Shown here in pieces: positions 12,192 through 23,730 of a DNA stretch of 64,000 nt. The stretch is from Emydura subglobosa. Its lineage: Eukaryota > Chordata > Testudines > Chelidae. Under the pieces are notes generated by a model. That model did not search any database and had not been told where the DNA came from. It worked only from the letters and a program-made list of their open reading frames with translations. The position numbers and the translations under genes were made by a program. Numbering within the stretch: position 1 is the first letter of the stretch; each line of letters begins with the position of its first letter. The DNA is taken from NCBI GenBank assembly GCA_007922225.1, contig ML679970.1:24296631-24360630 (forward strand). Direction: 5' to 3'.

Positions 12192-13756
12192 GGTATGAGA
12201 TTTTTTGATAAACAACAACAATCTTCCAAAAGGGTTGCAGAGGGGTCACAGAAACCAAGATTAACAATTGATTAGCTTTAATGGACCATGGCAGTAATAA
12301 ACCACAGAGCCCACAGAGATTTGATTGTCCTGTTAATGCTGCTGACACAAATGGCTTTTAACTGGCTTCCTAAAAGTGTTGATATCTTCAAAGCCTCAAC
12401 AAATGAAGGATTTTGTCAAAGTGAGAGGGTCAAATCCTCAGTGAAGAGGCATTTACTGTATACATTTAAAATGCTCTTCCATCAATATGCTTCTGATTTA
12501 TTTAGACAATAGATTCAATTTCTTCTAGGCACGAAGTTCAGAAAATGAAATGCAATAGAGCTTCCAAAGGATGGAATGCAGTAGAATTCTGAACCGTTTG
12601 AATCCCGACAGATACGACATTAATAAAATTATGAAGAATCAGTACTTCCAATGGCAATATTTTATCTTAATTTAATAGCTTTCTAAACTATTCTCTTCCT
12701 ATAACAGATTTAATGCATTATTTTCACAGGGAATCAATTATTCCACACCAGATTTTCATTATGAAAAGGCACTTTGTTTTGACTATAAAGTAACTATGGC
12801 AAGTTCTGAAAACAGAACTTACTGAGACAGATTCTAAGCATGGAGAAAAGTGTACTCTTCCTTTCTTTCCTTTAAACCTATTTTCCATAATGTTTACTGC
12901 TCAACATTAAGAAAGACAGACTCTTGATGGACATCCATAGAAAAATGTAGAAGACAATCTACATAGTGAGAGCCAAACTAAATAATACCTTTGCCTAACA
13001 TGGCATTCAGTGGACCATGTAATAGAAATTCATTACAGGCAGGAAGATATTTACAAATTTAAATATTGAGGTACAATACATATTACTATTTTATTACTAA
13101 GCTAGCTTCTATTATTTTATTGTCTGATGAATTTGTATTCTTAGATGCTTTACCTTATTTTCCTAAAGCTTTTTCAATCAACGTTTTTATCGTTTCCCAA
13201 TTTTTCTTATTTTCTCCCTTCCCTTGCATTCCAACACCAGTATGCAGAAAGAGGCATCATTTTGATACAATGATGGTGGCAGCACTACAGGCTTCTGTGT
13301 AAAAAAGTTTTGTCTGCACTATTCATGAATCCAAACACAAACCATTTGTACAGCCCAATGTCACTCTGATCCCATCCCTGTAGGTTTCCACCTCATTTGC
13401 AAATTCAACTCCCCAAAGAGTAATTCCTTCCCAGTACACTGCAACTATAAAACATGCTGCTAATTACTGTGTTTAAAAATCTTGACCTAAGTAGTCATGC
13501 AGGGAATTTAAATTAAATCTCCAGAAGACTAAAAATCCACCTGCTAGGTCTCCCAACATGCAAATACCGAGTGCCTAACTTGTCAACATATTGAGCCAAC
13601 CTCCATTAATTCCATTTTCTGTAATAAGCATCTCTCTATTATTCACATACTTGGCTTTCCACAGCAGTCCTTGGAGTAAAAACACAATGCTATTCTATAA
13701 GCCTTTATAATATATTCTGATAAATGTTTTTAAAAAACCAATTAATTACTAATTAC
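12192..13756. other. Intron-like DNA, no gene seen
   Basis: Lies between the plus-strand candidate and the minus-strand exon at 13757. The plus-strand open frame at 12288-12512 has no splice support. No recognisable repeat copy is seen except A/T-rich runs. Confidence 0.45.
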
Positions 13757-13816
13757 CTGTAAATCAGCATCAAATTCATGTTTCAAGTGAGCATCCTCTG
13801 CAGCTTCAACGAGACG
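13757..13816 (-). CDS. Internal coding exon (60 nt), unidentified protein
   Basis: This is the best-supported exon in the window. On the minus strand the acceptor is strong (cttattgttctctccttgtttcag) and the donor is CAG|GTAATT. The 60 bases are exactly 20 codons in phase 0, and the other two frames contain stops. The peptide starts RLVEAAEDAH and ends LKHEFDADLQ. It is acidic and helix-forming, with the look of a coiled-coil or helical repeat. Short phase-0 exons of this kind are usual in large cytoskeletal or scaffold proteins. The exon at 16868-16914 ends on a codon boundary and can be joined directly to this one. I could not name the gene. The alternative, a fortuitous splice-like ORF, is unlikely but not excluded without conservation data. 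Confidence 0.7.
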
Positions 13817-13997
13817 CTGAAACAAGGAGAGAACAATAAGTATATTGTTGGCACGAATTGATATCTTTAAATCCCAGTGGTTCTCCCAGAATAATTAAAA
13901 AAAATTATTAGAGAGTTGGAAAACATTGTCCCTATGTACTATGATGTTTCATTGACATAAAAAGCCATTGAGTCAGATTCTTAAAAGAGTTTAAAAT

Positions 13998-14120
13998 CAG
14001 ATATTTCAAGTGCTCAGCACCAGCAATTGAAGCCTGATTTTCAAATGAGCTCATCTGTCATTAAAGGACAATAGCCAGATTTTCACAAGTGCTTAGAACC
14101 CAGTAGCTCCATTGTGACAC
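13998..14120. repeat. Decayed short interspersed repeat
   Basis: Contains 'atatttcaagtgctcagcacc', then 'gattttcaaatgagctcatc' and 'attttcacaagtgcttagaac' with 'cagtagctcc'. It is the same recurrent family as 9445-9570 and here appears as two partial units in tandem. Confidence 0.4.
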
Positions 14121-14744
14121 TTAACAGCAAGATTTTTAAGAGGACTCAAGTGTGAGTGTGCTAAGATGTTTTGAAAATATGGCTGTTTATTTTGATGCAG
14201 AAGAGCTAAGCTCTTTTCAAATCTGGTTCTACGTGTAAAATTGAAAGTCCCCCCCACCCCAAGAGATGCAGTAGTAATCCTTGATTATAAGCAATTGAAA
14301 CTAAAATAGGATTCTGAAGAATACTTAAAATATAAGGGATTTAAAAAACTGGAGATGAATTTGATTTACTTAGTATGTATTAGGTGTTGTGCTGTAATTG
14401 GGGCATGATCACAAGATTTCCTATGAAAATAATTAATTTCAATTCATACAGCCAGTACATATAGCACCACAATTAAAAAAGAGAGAAAAAAAATCTAAAA
14501 TGTTTTTCTTTAATGATAACATTAAACATTCCCAGTTTGGGATTCTTTACGAATAATGCCTCAATAATGCCTTTAACCAAATGTAGCCACTGTTTCTTTA
14601 TTCTTACTCAAAAAAATGCAACATATAATATGGGTTCAATCCAGACATTTTGCTCCACAAAAAGACATGATATCACTTCCGAAACTTTTATTTTTTTATA
14701 CTATTGTAATTTTGAATATTCTTGTTAGCCAGATAAGTGACTGA

Positions 14745-14761
14745 TATTATTATTATTATTT
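14745..14761. repeat. Short (ATT)n microsatellite
   Basis: Five to six ATT units in a row. Confidence 0.8.
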
Positions 14762-16867
14762 TAAATCCTTCTGAATAAAAGAGCTGGATAATTTCATGAT
14801 CAACAATAATATTTTTTTATATAAGCTACAACAAAGGTAATTAAACATCGTGCTACAAGGAATACATTTATCGCAATCAAGCTCTCGAAGAGACTCCGTC
14901 ACCCTTCCCTCTCTCCCCCGTACACAATAAACAACTAATTGTGTGTATACAAGTGTGTGTGTTTTTGTTTTTGCTTTCCTTTGACACATCAAGTATCAGC
15001 ACTTCTATGGTTTCATGCTGGGTGCTATAGAAAAACTCAAAATAGATTAGTTAGATGCATACCTCTTACTAACATTAACGGGAATCATGTCACTAAATGT
15101 CCATGCATGATTTTGAAAATAATGTACGCCCTAAGATAGCTGTGTCACATCAAACAGCATTCTTGAACTACGATGAATGTTTGACTGTAAAGCCATCTAC
15201 CTTCACAAACAGCAAAAGCAATAAGAAAAATACTTAGACTGAAATAACCAACTCTATAGAATTATTCCAAGTGTAACAAACTTTGATACATGTAAGCAGC
15301 TGAGAGACTTTTATATATATGGAGATTTATACCTATTATTATACTACTATTAAAAACTTATCTTCAAATTCATGAGGGCTATTTCAATCTACAAATAAAT
15401 TTGACTACAAATCTTTTGTATTTATAAATTAAAAAAAATACCACAGAATAAATATGTATTTGGATGGGCAAACCTCACCAACTGTAGCATGTTTTTAAAA
15501 TTAATTATTGCTCCCAGACAATCTGCTCTGTCACATTAGCAATGTGCTAAAAATCAGTTTAAATTCTTTAGCCTTCTTTTAAGAAAGAAAATCAATGGGA
15601 GCAAAATAAAAGGCTTAAGCTTAACTCAATGAATTCATGTAAATTTTCAATACTCCTCCTCCCCCCTTTTTTAAAACCAAAATTGGACTATAGAAATGCT
15701 TGTTTGGAAACTTCTCTTTGAGTGTATAATATAGATACCCATCCTAGTCATGTTTTTCTATAATTAAAAACACAGCCAGTAGAGCTGAAAAGGAGTCAAA
15801 TAGATTCCTTCATACAAGTGAATTTTGGGGTAAAAAAGACAGACATCATGCTTTTTTTCCCTCCCCCTTCCACAGTGACTCATTTACTAATTCAGTGGAA
15901 CAGAAATTATTCTAGTATATCATGAGGAACACAATCTTTGAAACACATTACCTAGAAACTGTAAAACTGTAATTCATAGGTTTTTTTATATAGTTTGTAT
16001 TGACTCCAATGTTCCTAAATTACATTTTTCTCTTCAATGAAATAAACTTAAACCAAGATTTCTCTCTGTAGATGAGAAATTACCTAACTCATGCTTCTGT
16101 GGTAATGGTAGAGACAATCTTCTAAGGAGGGCACCACTGAAATAAAGGGCACTAATTGGTTTGTACCTCCTACTTTTAAATGTATAATATTTGATTACTC
16201 TTTATAAAAATATGACTCTGTGGCATATTTAACACTCCCCCCAGGAAGATCCCTGAATCAGGTGAGAGATCTACACACATGGTCTCCTCTCAAATAAATG
16301 GGGGACACATTCCACACACACACACCCCAACTTAGGTAAGAAGAAGATAACAGCTTTGTACAAAGAATGTAATAAATAGAAAACATACAACTGCATATTC
16401 AATATAGTGCTCCCCAAGACATTTTAAAAAAATATTTCTCAGTACTAGAATAGAGGAGACTAAGAAATCGGAGGATAGATGTGGAAAAGGTAAACTACTA
16501 ATGAGGTAAGACCACACAATGACATATTATTAGATCTATGCGGATTAAATCATAATGAACAATTTATATACAAATGAGTCATTTTTCATAAAAGTCCACA
16601 AAGGGATGAAGCATTCAGGAAATGATTCCTTAAAGCATTGGAGACAAGAATATAAAAACCAAGTGTAACACTACAACATTTTTATGTTAAAGCCCCTTTT
16701 TAAATATTTTCATGAGAAAATACTTTATCTAAGAATGATTTCTTAGCATTCAGTAATTAGTAATTTTCACCTAATGTTTAATAATGACATACTTAGTACA
16801 AACACTAATATATTTTCATTAGAGTAAATATGCTCTAAATTTATTGCTGTAGCAAATAAATACTTAC

Positions 16868-16914
16868 CAACTCTTCATTATTCTGAAGGGAATCTTTATC
16901 TATATCAATTTGCA
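16868..16914 (-). CDS. Internal coding exon (47 nt), unidentified protein
   Basis: The minus-strand acceptor (aagtttgtaattcactcag) is moderate and the donor (TTG|GTAAGTA) is strong. Of three frames only one is open: two bases complete a split codon, then 15 codons reading QIDIDKDSLQNNEEL. The exon ends in phase 0, matching the phase-0 start of the exon at 13757-13816, so the two plausibly encode consecutive residues separated by a 3-kb intron. The joined product is acidic and polar. The preceding exon must end with one unpaired base and was not found in the remaining 47 kb, which implies a long upstream intron or an exon I could not detect. Confidence 0.6.
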
Positions 16915-17054
16915 CTGAGTGAATTACAAACTTGGAAGTGAACTATTTAAGGACATATACTTTAACTGCATATTTAATCCTATATGGGTGTACACATATA
17001 TATGAACCCTTGTGCATTCAGACCGAAGGCAGTACATAGTCCATGGATAAACAA

Positions 17055-17212
17055 CAATTTGCACTTCTTATAGTACTCTTCAATTTAAGAAGTCAAATCA
17101 ATCCTCACAACACTCCAAGAGATGCATACACCCAAGTTACAGAGTTACTTGTCCAATACCCCACAGTGCAGCACTAATAGAGCTGGGATAAGAACTCAGG
17201 AGTCCTGGGAAC
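17055..17212 (-). repeat. MIR-like SINE, degraded
   Basis: In reverse orientation it shows the tRNA-SINE core order: 'atcctcacaacactccaagag' (counterpart of the Ctcacaggg..gttgtgaggat segment), 'acccaagttacagag' and 'cttgtccaataccccacagtgc', followed by 'gagctgggataagaactcagg'. The order and spacing fit a MIR-type element; many substitutions indicate age. Confidence 0.55.
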
Positions 17213-17293
17213 CACCAGCCTTAAAGACTAACATGGTCACCAAAATGCAATTCTAATGTTGGTTTTCTGTATAATATTAGAACTATAGACTAT

Positions 17294-17345
17294 GAGGTCT
17301 CTCTAATATCCTGGGACTGACATGGCTACAACTACACTACATATT
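17294..17345 (+). repeat. 3' end of an interspersed repeat
   Basis: Contains 'gtctctctaatatcctgggac' followed by 'tgacatggctacaactacac', the expected terminal part of the family whose main body is at 19366-19602. Confidence 0.5.
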
Positions 17346-17649
17346 TACACAGACACAGACAGAGAAGAGACTACGCACATGCATTTAGTATGTAATACTC
17401 TTCTAAAAGATATTGCAGATTTTAAAATTAACCTCTTCAGTGATCTGCAATCCCCACCGCCCCCCAATTCCTACGAAAGTGTCATCACAGTCATGATGTA
17501 TTAAACCAGGACCTTTTATTCCATAATCTGATAGAATCTGCTGATATATGTGGTTTTTGCACAAAGCAATTATATTAAACTACTTCTGAATGTAAGCAGT
17601 TTGAATATTTACAGAGGCAGATTAGTTCATTCATTCTACCTGAGAGCCA

Positions 17650-18350
17650 ATGTACAGATGCTAAGAAATTCTGGACTTGCCTTGTGCTAGTCTGTAATGG
17701 AGTACTGCTCCTCGGTGTTGCTCAACTCTGGTCACACAGGATTAATAGATACTCGGCTGAATGAAACTATCCATATAACAACATGTACTGAGAGACCAAC
17801 TAACCCAGCCTTGCTGCCGATTCTGTCCAGCATCACGCCCCTCCTTACATCAGACAACGTCACCTTGCAGAATCTGCTGTGTAAGGTTCAGGAAATGCCA
17901 CACCTACCCTTGTTTAAGTATGTGTTTAATCCTCCGAGCCACCATCACAGATCAAGACATCCCATTTGGACAGTTCCCCGAAGAAAACTCAATATCACCT
18001 CCAGATGGTGTATTAAGTGGCAAGAACAAGCTTCAAACATAGCCAATGCTTATCTCATGACAGAACCAAAAGGCCAGCCCTCTGGTTTTGACCTTCCACA
18101 CTATCTTGAGTTAAAGCTCAATCGCTTCAGATGTGGCAAGATCAGATGTGCTACTAATGACTATAAGTGGGGCCTTTGTGAGTCTCCCTTCTGTTGCTGT
18201 GGCCAGTTAGAAGATGTAGGCCACATACTTGCAGGCTGCAGGTATCAGCAAAGGCTGCCGGTTCCTCATGGACTTGCATAATACTTTTCCTTCGGCTACT
18301 GAAGGTTAAGACACTTAGACTGACATGCTTGACTTGATAATCTATGTAAA
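17650..18350 (+). mobile_element. Non-LTR retrotransposon (LINE), C-terminal part of reverse-transcriptase ORF, truncated
   Basis: An open frame of 194 codons (17697-18281) matches the C-terminal region found after the reverse-transcriptase domain in jockey/RTEX-like LINEs. It begins MEYCSSVLLNSGHTGLIDT, the thumb-side 'AEYCAPVW..S.HT..ID..LN' motif. Later it has LNRFRCGKIRC, then WGLCESPFCCCGQ and DVGHILAGC, the Cys/His 'WG..C.CG..H.L..C' terminal motif. The 5' portion with the catalytic motifs is absent (5' truncation). The ATG is internal to the domain and is not a true start. After the stop, 18282-18350 probably belongs to the same element after a frameshift. The exact clade is uncertain. 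Confidence 0.8.
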
Positions 18351-19365
18351 TGAAACTGCAATATATATTTTACTTGAAACAGGGATGAGGCAAAGTCATT
18401 TCCCCTAGTTTTAAACACACAAACATTATGGGTTTAAAAGTTCAAACAGAATTTGAATAATTTAGTGGGTATGTTCTAAGTAGGAGAATAAAAAAACAAG
18501 AGCAGAAACGGGACAAAAAGTAAAAATCCAATGTGAAAATTGGGTGATATATGGCGCAGAGACAGGATAGCATGAAAAAATAAATGAAGAGACAGAGAGA
18601 GAAAGGGGAAGAGAACAATTCTAATGAAAACTTTAATACAGTATGTATACAGAACACCCACTTGTGCCAACACAGCTTTTGGCAAGTTCTTCACTCTCTC
18701 TCCTCATGCAAGCTTCCCATATGCTAGAAAAAGGATTCTGTTTATTTTAAACTGACTTGCCTTGGGGGTGGGAGGTGGAGGTGGCAGTGGGAGGGGGGAA
18801 GAACAGATTTAATTAAAATGAAATACGTTCACAAAATAGTTAAAAAACCCCAACCTTTAAACAGCGACTATTTTGAGAGGGTTTCTGTGCTCCTGAACTA
18901 CACTAGGGTCACCCACCTCTAATTCTAAATGCTAAGTGAAATTACATGTCTTTCTTATCAAGTCCTAAAGGAGCACATTTATATTCTATTCTTTCAGAAA
19001 AATAGAAAGGAAACAAATCAACTGCTGAACACAAAAGCATACATGTTGCTACAAAATGCCTTTTTCTACAAACTAAATTGCTACCCATTTTAAAGAAAAC
19101 AGAAAGAAGACACCAATGTGATCTTCATAACTATCTAAGTAATACCAGGAGTATCCCATAATTACTGATCTAACAATATATACAATTTAAAATGTCCTGT
19201 TGGCTGGAGAGTAGTTCTAGTTAGTTCCAATGTTTGATTTTCTGTTGGATGAGTGTCGTCGGGTTTTTCTGATAGTTGTTTTGGATTTCTTGCATGATTT
19301 TGCTAGACACTAAAAATCATGGTCTTAATAAAGACGCTGAAATTATCACTTATTACAACAATTTG
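18351..19365. other. No gene seen
   Basis: AT-rich DNA with purine-rich stretches (18585-18615, 18765-18800). Minus-strand frames at 18442-18694 are hydrophobic low-complexity artefacts. Confidence 0.45.
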
Positions 19366-19602
19366 TAACCCATTAAACCCTCTTTATTGTCCTATGACTA
19401 CAGGGACGTTAATGGCCCACTTCACCTTGAATGATCCCTTAGACTGTGCGCTATTTATGCTAAACTACCTGTTTGACCCTTTATTAGCTGTGACATTCTG
19501 AGTACCTTTCCAAATCTGAAGAAGAGTTCTGTGTAGCTCAAGAGCTTGTCTCTTACCAACTGAAGTTGGTCCAATAAAAGATATTTTTATGGGAAGTTTG
19601 TG
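19366..19602 (+). repeat. Interspersed repeat, near-complete 3' part
   Basis: A continuous match to a repeat type common in turtle DNA: 'tgtcctatgactacagggac', 'ggcccacttcaccttgaatg', 'ctgtgacattctgagtacctt', 'ctgaagaagagttctgtgta' and 'gaagttggtccaataaaaga'. The family is also present at 10125-10195 (reverse) and 17294-17345. No coding capacity is seen. Class (SINE or DNA-element derivative) is not determined. Confidence 0.65.
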
Positions 19603-19978
19603 AGACCCACAGATTAACTCAATAACAGAGCTTCCAGTGTTGCTTGTTAGGGTACTTTTCCTGCCAATCTTCATCTACTCCTGCTTTGGGCATTGGGACA
19701 TAAAAGGAACCTGACAGGCAAACTCTGCTGAAAGAGGAACTTGGAGCACCATTACCGATTCATTCCTGAGTCTAACAAATTTCCCATTACTCACCACAGA
19801 AGATCTTTTGTGACAAATCATGGGTAGTTTTTGACCTGAGACTGGCATCAGAGCTAGGGAAACGAAGAGAGAACCTGTCTCCATCAATTTCCTTGTGCAC
19901 ACACCCCCGTTTCCCCTCCTGCACGCCACATCCATCTAACCTGCATATTTACCTACTCCTCCTCCTCTGACACCATAT
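19603..19978. other. Unclassified, possibly repeat-derived
   Basis: Moderately G/C-rich, with an open minus-strand frame (19675-19935) lacking splice sites or recognisable domains. It ends in a pyrimidine-rich tract. Confidence 0.35.
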
Positions 19979-20079
19979 AGAATCATAGAATCATAGAATA
20001 TTAGAGTTGGAAGAGACCTCAGGAGGTCATCTAGTCCAACCCCCTGCTCAAAGCAGGACTAACCTCAGCTATATCATCC
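19979..20079 (-). mobile_element. CR1 LINE, very short 3'-end fragment
   Basis: Starts with 'agaatcatagaatcatagaa', then 'gttggaagagacctcaggag', 'gtcatctagtccaac' and 'ccctgctcaaagcagga', the signature CR1 3' terminus read in reverse. It includes the duplicated 'atcatagaa' octamer-like tail repeat expected at the CR1 3' end. Severely 5'-truncated (about 100 bp). Confidence 0.9.
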
Positions 20080-21424
20080 ACATCAGTAAGACAGTACACA
20101 GACAGTAAGGGGCATCTTCCCTGATGGCAGCGTGGCTTAACTTGCAAGGCACAATGAAAGGCAACAGCCACCTTCGCTCAGCGCACTGATGGCTCCTCCT
20201 GCACACACTTTTTTTTAAAAGGCTTTCTGAGAGTGTCTCTGGAGAAGATTCTATACTTTGACGTCTGTTAACAAAAACTTTCAGCTATTAAGAAAAGCAG
20301 CAGCAAATTACCCTTAATCCTAAACATGCCTTTTCATAAACTCCCCACTGCATCAGATCTACCCAAGATTCACCATTTTTGTGTACATTCACAATGTTGT
20401 TTTAAAGATGTATGTCCATAATAAAACATTAGAAACCCTGAAAAACGTGAGCCAAAGATCAAAGTTAAAACATTTCTTATTAAAAACTTACGACAAAACC
20501 AAACAAAAGCACAGAATATTCAAAGGGCGCAAAAACCAACATGTGAAATTTCACACTGAAGGGCCAACTACATGTAGAGAAAAGCAGGAGTTTATGCACC
20601 ATTTGAAACCTGTTTCAAAACACAACCTTATTTATGGCATTGGGACAAGGGTTTTCATAGTAATGAATCAACAAAGTTGTAAGGAGAGCAGAGAGCATAA
20701 CAAAAACGTGTATCCTACCGCCTTTCTTTTTAGCATTTTTTTATTCTTCCATCTGTTATCACAACTTTACTTGCAATCAGGGGCATGCACAAGGGAGGCC
20801 AAGCAGGGACATGAGCTCCCCTAATAATCAGCAGGGGTATAGAACTCCTCCAGCAGTGGGGCTGTGGTAAGGAGAGCGAGTTCCTCCTGCCTCCGGTCTG
20901 AAGGAGTTCTGTGCCCCGCAGCACAGCCAAGTACTTGTGGATACATTTATTCAGATGGCTCCACAGAGCATGGATTTTCATTGAAATTGTGAGTGTACTG
21001 CTGTTTATTTCTATGCATATGATGTACATACGTGTGTTGATGTGGTTTAATGTGTATGATACCTCTGTGTATTTAACTTGCCCCTCCAAAAGTGGTCAGA
21101 GCTAAATTCCTGTGCATGCCCCTGCTGACAATTCACCAAACAGAGATCAGCTTAGATTTCACACAGTCCATACATTATCCTTTTTCCAGGGAGACAATCT
21201 GAGTACACTTGTAGTAATCTCTATCATCAGTCTGAATTCTAATTGCCAATCCAAGTACTTCATGCTATATAGTAATGCTATGTGTATGCCAGAGAATATT
21301 ATTTGCTAAAACCGCCACCAGATAACTATTTGAAATATTGCTCAATAGTTCAGCATAGTCCTGGGAGGGAAAACAGAACTTGCGTTTCAATCATTAGAGC
21401 AATTTTCTTCACTGAGTAACTACA
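20080..21424. other. No gene seen
   Basis: Contains overlapping plus and minus frames of 119-147 codons (20381-20824, 20730-21089). They are not associated with splice sites or a known domain and have atypical composition, so they are treated as chance frames. Confidence 0.4.
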
Positions 21425-21784
21425 GAGAATTCTTTTCCAGGTGTCTGCTTGGTGGGTCTTGCCCACATGCTCAGGGTCTAACTGGTCACCATATTTGGGG
21501 TTGGGAAGGAATTTTACCCCAGGTCAGATTGGCAGAGATCCTGAGGGTTTTTCGGTTTCTTCTGCAGCATGGGGCATTGGTCACTTGCAGGTTTAAACTA
21601 GCGTAAATGGCAGATTCTCTGTAACTTGAAGTCTTTAAATCATGATTTGAGGACTTCATTAACTCAGCCAGAGAACATGGTCTATTACAGGAGTGGGTGT
21701 GTGAGGTTTGGTGGCCTGCAATGTGCAGGTGGTCAGACTAGACAGTCATGACGGTACCTTCTGACCTTAAAGTCTACGAGTCAC
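21425..21784 (+). mobile_element. CR1 LINE, 3' UTR fragment in plus orientation
   Basis: Shares with the reverse copy at 56780-57672 the blocks 'ggtgtctgcttggtgggtctt', 'tgctcagggtctaactgg', 'catatttggggttgggaag', 'acttgaagtctttaaatcat' and 'attacaggagtgggtg'. It ends with the CR1 terminal motif 'gtcatgacggtaccttctga' and 'gaccttaaagtctacgag'. No coding part is retained. Confidence 0.85.
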
Positions 21785-22168
21785 TGAGAACCATCAGTAT
21801 TACTATTAATGACATATTATGCTACAATTGATTTCCTTACAACTGGTATCAAATATTAGTACTATACTGTGTACAAAAAGTGTTCTTTAGGCAGATGGTA
21901 TCCAGTGACACTCACTGATGCAGCAAAGTTGACAGTATGATCCTCTAAAGCTAAAATGCCTAGAAAATGAAGTCACTATGAGCAACTTTTATCATCTCCT
22001 TGTATTGATTCATGACTGACAATTGTTCAGATTCCGCTTTGTTGCAAGGACGACACATAAAACAGGATAAAGAACTTCTAAAGGTTAAACAAACAAGCGA
22101 GAAATATAAAAAAAAATTTGTTAACGTTAATTGTAATTAGTTATATGTTGCATAACAGTAGTTAAGGG
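21785..22168. other. No gene seen
   Basis: AT-rich spacer between two CR1 copies of opposite orientation. Confidence 0.5.
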
Positions 22169-23355
22169 AATCACAGAATCGTATGACTGGAAGGGACTTT
22201 GCAAGGTCATCTAGTCCAGTCCACTGCACTTATGACAGGACCAAGCATAATCTAGACCATCCCTGACAGGTGTTTGTCTAACCTGCTCTTAAAAATCTCC
22301 AGTGATGGAGATTCCACAACTTCCCGAGACAACTTATTCCAGTGCTTATCTACCCTGACAGCAAGGATTTTTTTCCTAATGTCCAACCTAAACCACCCTT
22401 ACTGCAATTTAAGCCCTTTGCTTCTTATCCTGTCCTCAGAGGTTAAGGACAATAATTTTTCCCCACCTCCTTGTAACAATGTTTTATGTACTTGAAAACT
22501 GTTATCATATCCCCCCCTCAGTCTTCTCTTCTCTAGACTAAACAAACCCAATTTTTTCAATCTTCCCTCATAGATCATATTTCTAGATCTTTAATAATTT
22601 CTGTTGGTCTTCTCTGAACTTTCTCCAATTTGTCCACATCTTTCCTGAAATGTAGTGCCCGGAACTGGACACAATACTCCAACTGAGGGTTAATCAGCAC
22701 AAATAGAGCTGAAGAATGACTTCTTGTGTTTTGCCTACAACACACTTGTAATACATCCCAGAATTATTGCTTTTTTTGCAACATTGCTACACTGTTAACT
22801 CGTATTTAGCTTGTGATCCACTATGACCACCCCAGATCCCTTTCTGCAGTACTCTTTCCTAGGGAGTCATTTCCCATTTTGTAGGTGTGCAACTGAGTGT
22901 TCCTTTCTAAGTGGAGTACGTAGCATTTATCCTTATTGAATTTCACCCTATTTGCCACTTCTCCAGTTTGTCCAGATCATTTTGAATTTTAATCCTATCC
23001 TCCAAAACACTTGCAACACCTCCCAGCTTGGAATAGTCTGCAAACTTTGTAAGTATACTCTCTATGCTATTATCTAAGTCATTTATCAAGATATTGAACA
23101 AAACCAGACCTATATCCCCTACACGACCCCGCTTGATATGCCCTTCCAGCTTGACTGTGAACAACTGATAGCTACTCTCTGGGAATGGTTTTCCAACCCG
23201 TTATGCACCCACCTTATAGTAGCTCCATCTAAGTTGTATTTCCCTAGTTTGTTTATGAGAAGGTCATGCGAGACAGTATCAAAAGCCTTACTAAAGTCAA
23301 TATACACCATATCGCCCCATCCACAAGGCTTGTTACCCTGTCAAAGAAAGCAATC
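22169..23355 (-). mobile_element. CR1 LINE, 5'-truncated, reverse transcriptase decayed
   Basis: The 3' end is at the left ('tcacagaatcgtatgactgg' then 'aaggtcatctagtccag'); the body runs right to left. Two minus-strand frames carry reverse-transcriptase sequence. Positions 23310-23119 contain VYIDFSKAFDTVSHDLLINK, with the conserved aspartate of the first catalytic box. Positions 23164-22943 contain VLFNILINDLDNSIE then LTKFADYSKLGG, where the expected catalytic FADD box reads FADY. A frame change separates the two. The copy is therefore dead. The sequence also includes 'ttgtccagatcattttgaat' and the 'tatcaagatattgaac' block typical of turtle/crocodile CR1. Confidence 0.93.
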
Positions 23356-23730
23356 ACTAAATAAATACACCTGCTCTATATACCCGATTTTAAAACATAC
23401 TCTATTTAACTTCTCTAAGTAACTGGAATCAAAAATTGCTCTGTGAAAATTAACCTCATTAAACAAGTGTCCCAGTAATTAAGTGCAATTTAGACGTAAA
23501 GACTGAGAAATCCACTTAATTAAATAGATTTACACAATGTTGTCTGGTTTAGGTTTGGATTCTTTGGCATTTCAATGTCTTGACAGCATAACACATGCTT
23601 TTATGTGTTAGCTTGTTGTCTAGGACGACGCTTCCTTTTATGACTAAGAATTGAATTCAACCTGTAGAAAAGCTTAAATAATAGAATCTAAAGTGATTAC
23701 GATGCTTGAATAAGAGGTTTATTCACTTAC
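23356..23730. other. No gene seen
   Basis: AT-rich spacer between a CR1 copy and a weak exon candidate. Confidence 0.5.

Larger units (their letters stand above)
13817..16867. other. Intron between two minus-strand exons
   Basis: About 3 kb of AT-rich DNA with a decayed repeat (13998-14120), an ATT tract (14745-14761) and a small CpG-containing stretch (14870-14930). Short frames on both strands have no splice sites worth calling. Positions 15490-15620 contain a repeat-free tract (ttaattattgctcccagaca) that could be conserved non-coding DNA. Confidence 0.5.
16915..17649. other. Non-coding DNA with SINE and repeat fragments
   Basis: Contains a MIR-like SINE (17055-17212) and a short repeat tail (17294-17345). 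The plus-strand frame at 17322-17504 crosses the repeat and ends in a C-rich stretch; it is not considered a gene. Confidence 0.5.

Noticed and set aside
18442..18694. Two hydrophobic minus-strand frames resembling membrane proteins.
   Set aside because: Leucine/phenylalanine richness comes from translating purine-rich plus-strand DNA; typical artefact.
20381..21089. Plus-strand 147-codon and minus-strand 119-codon frames.
   Set aside because: No splice sites, domain or start context; overlap on opposite strands, fits chance in AT-rich DNA.
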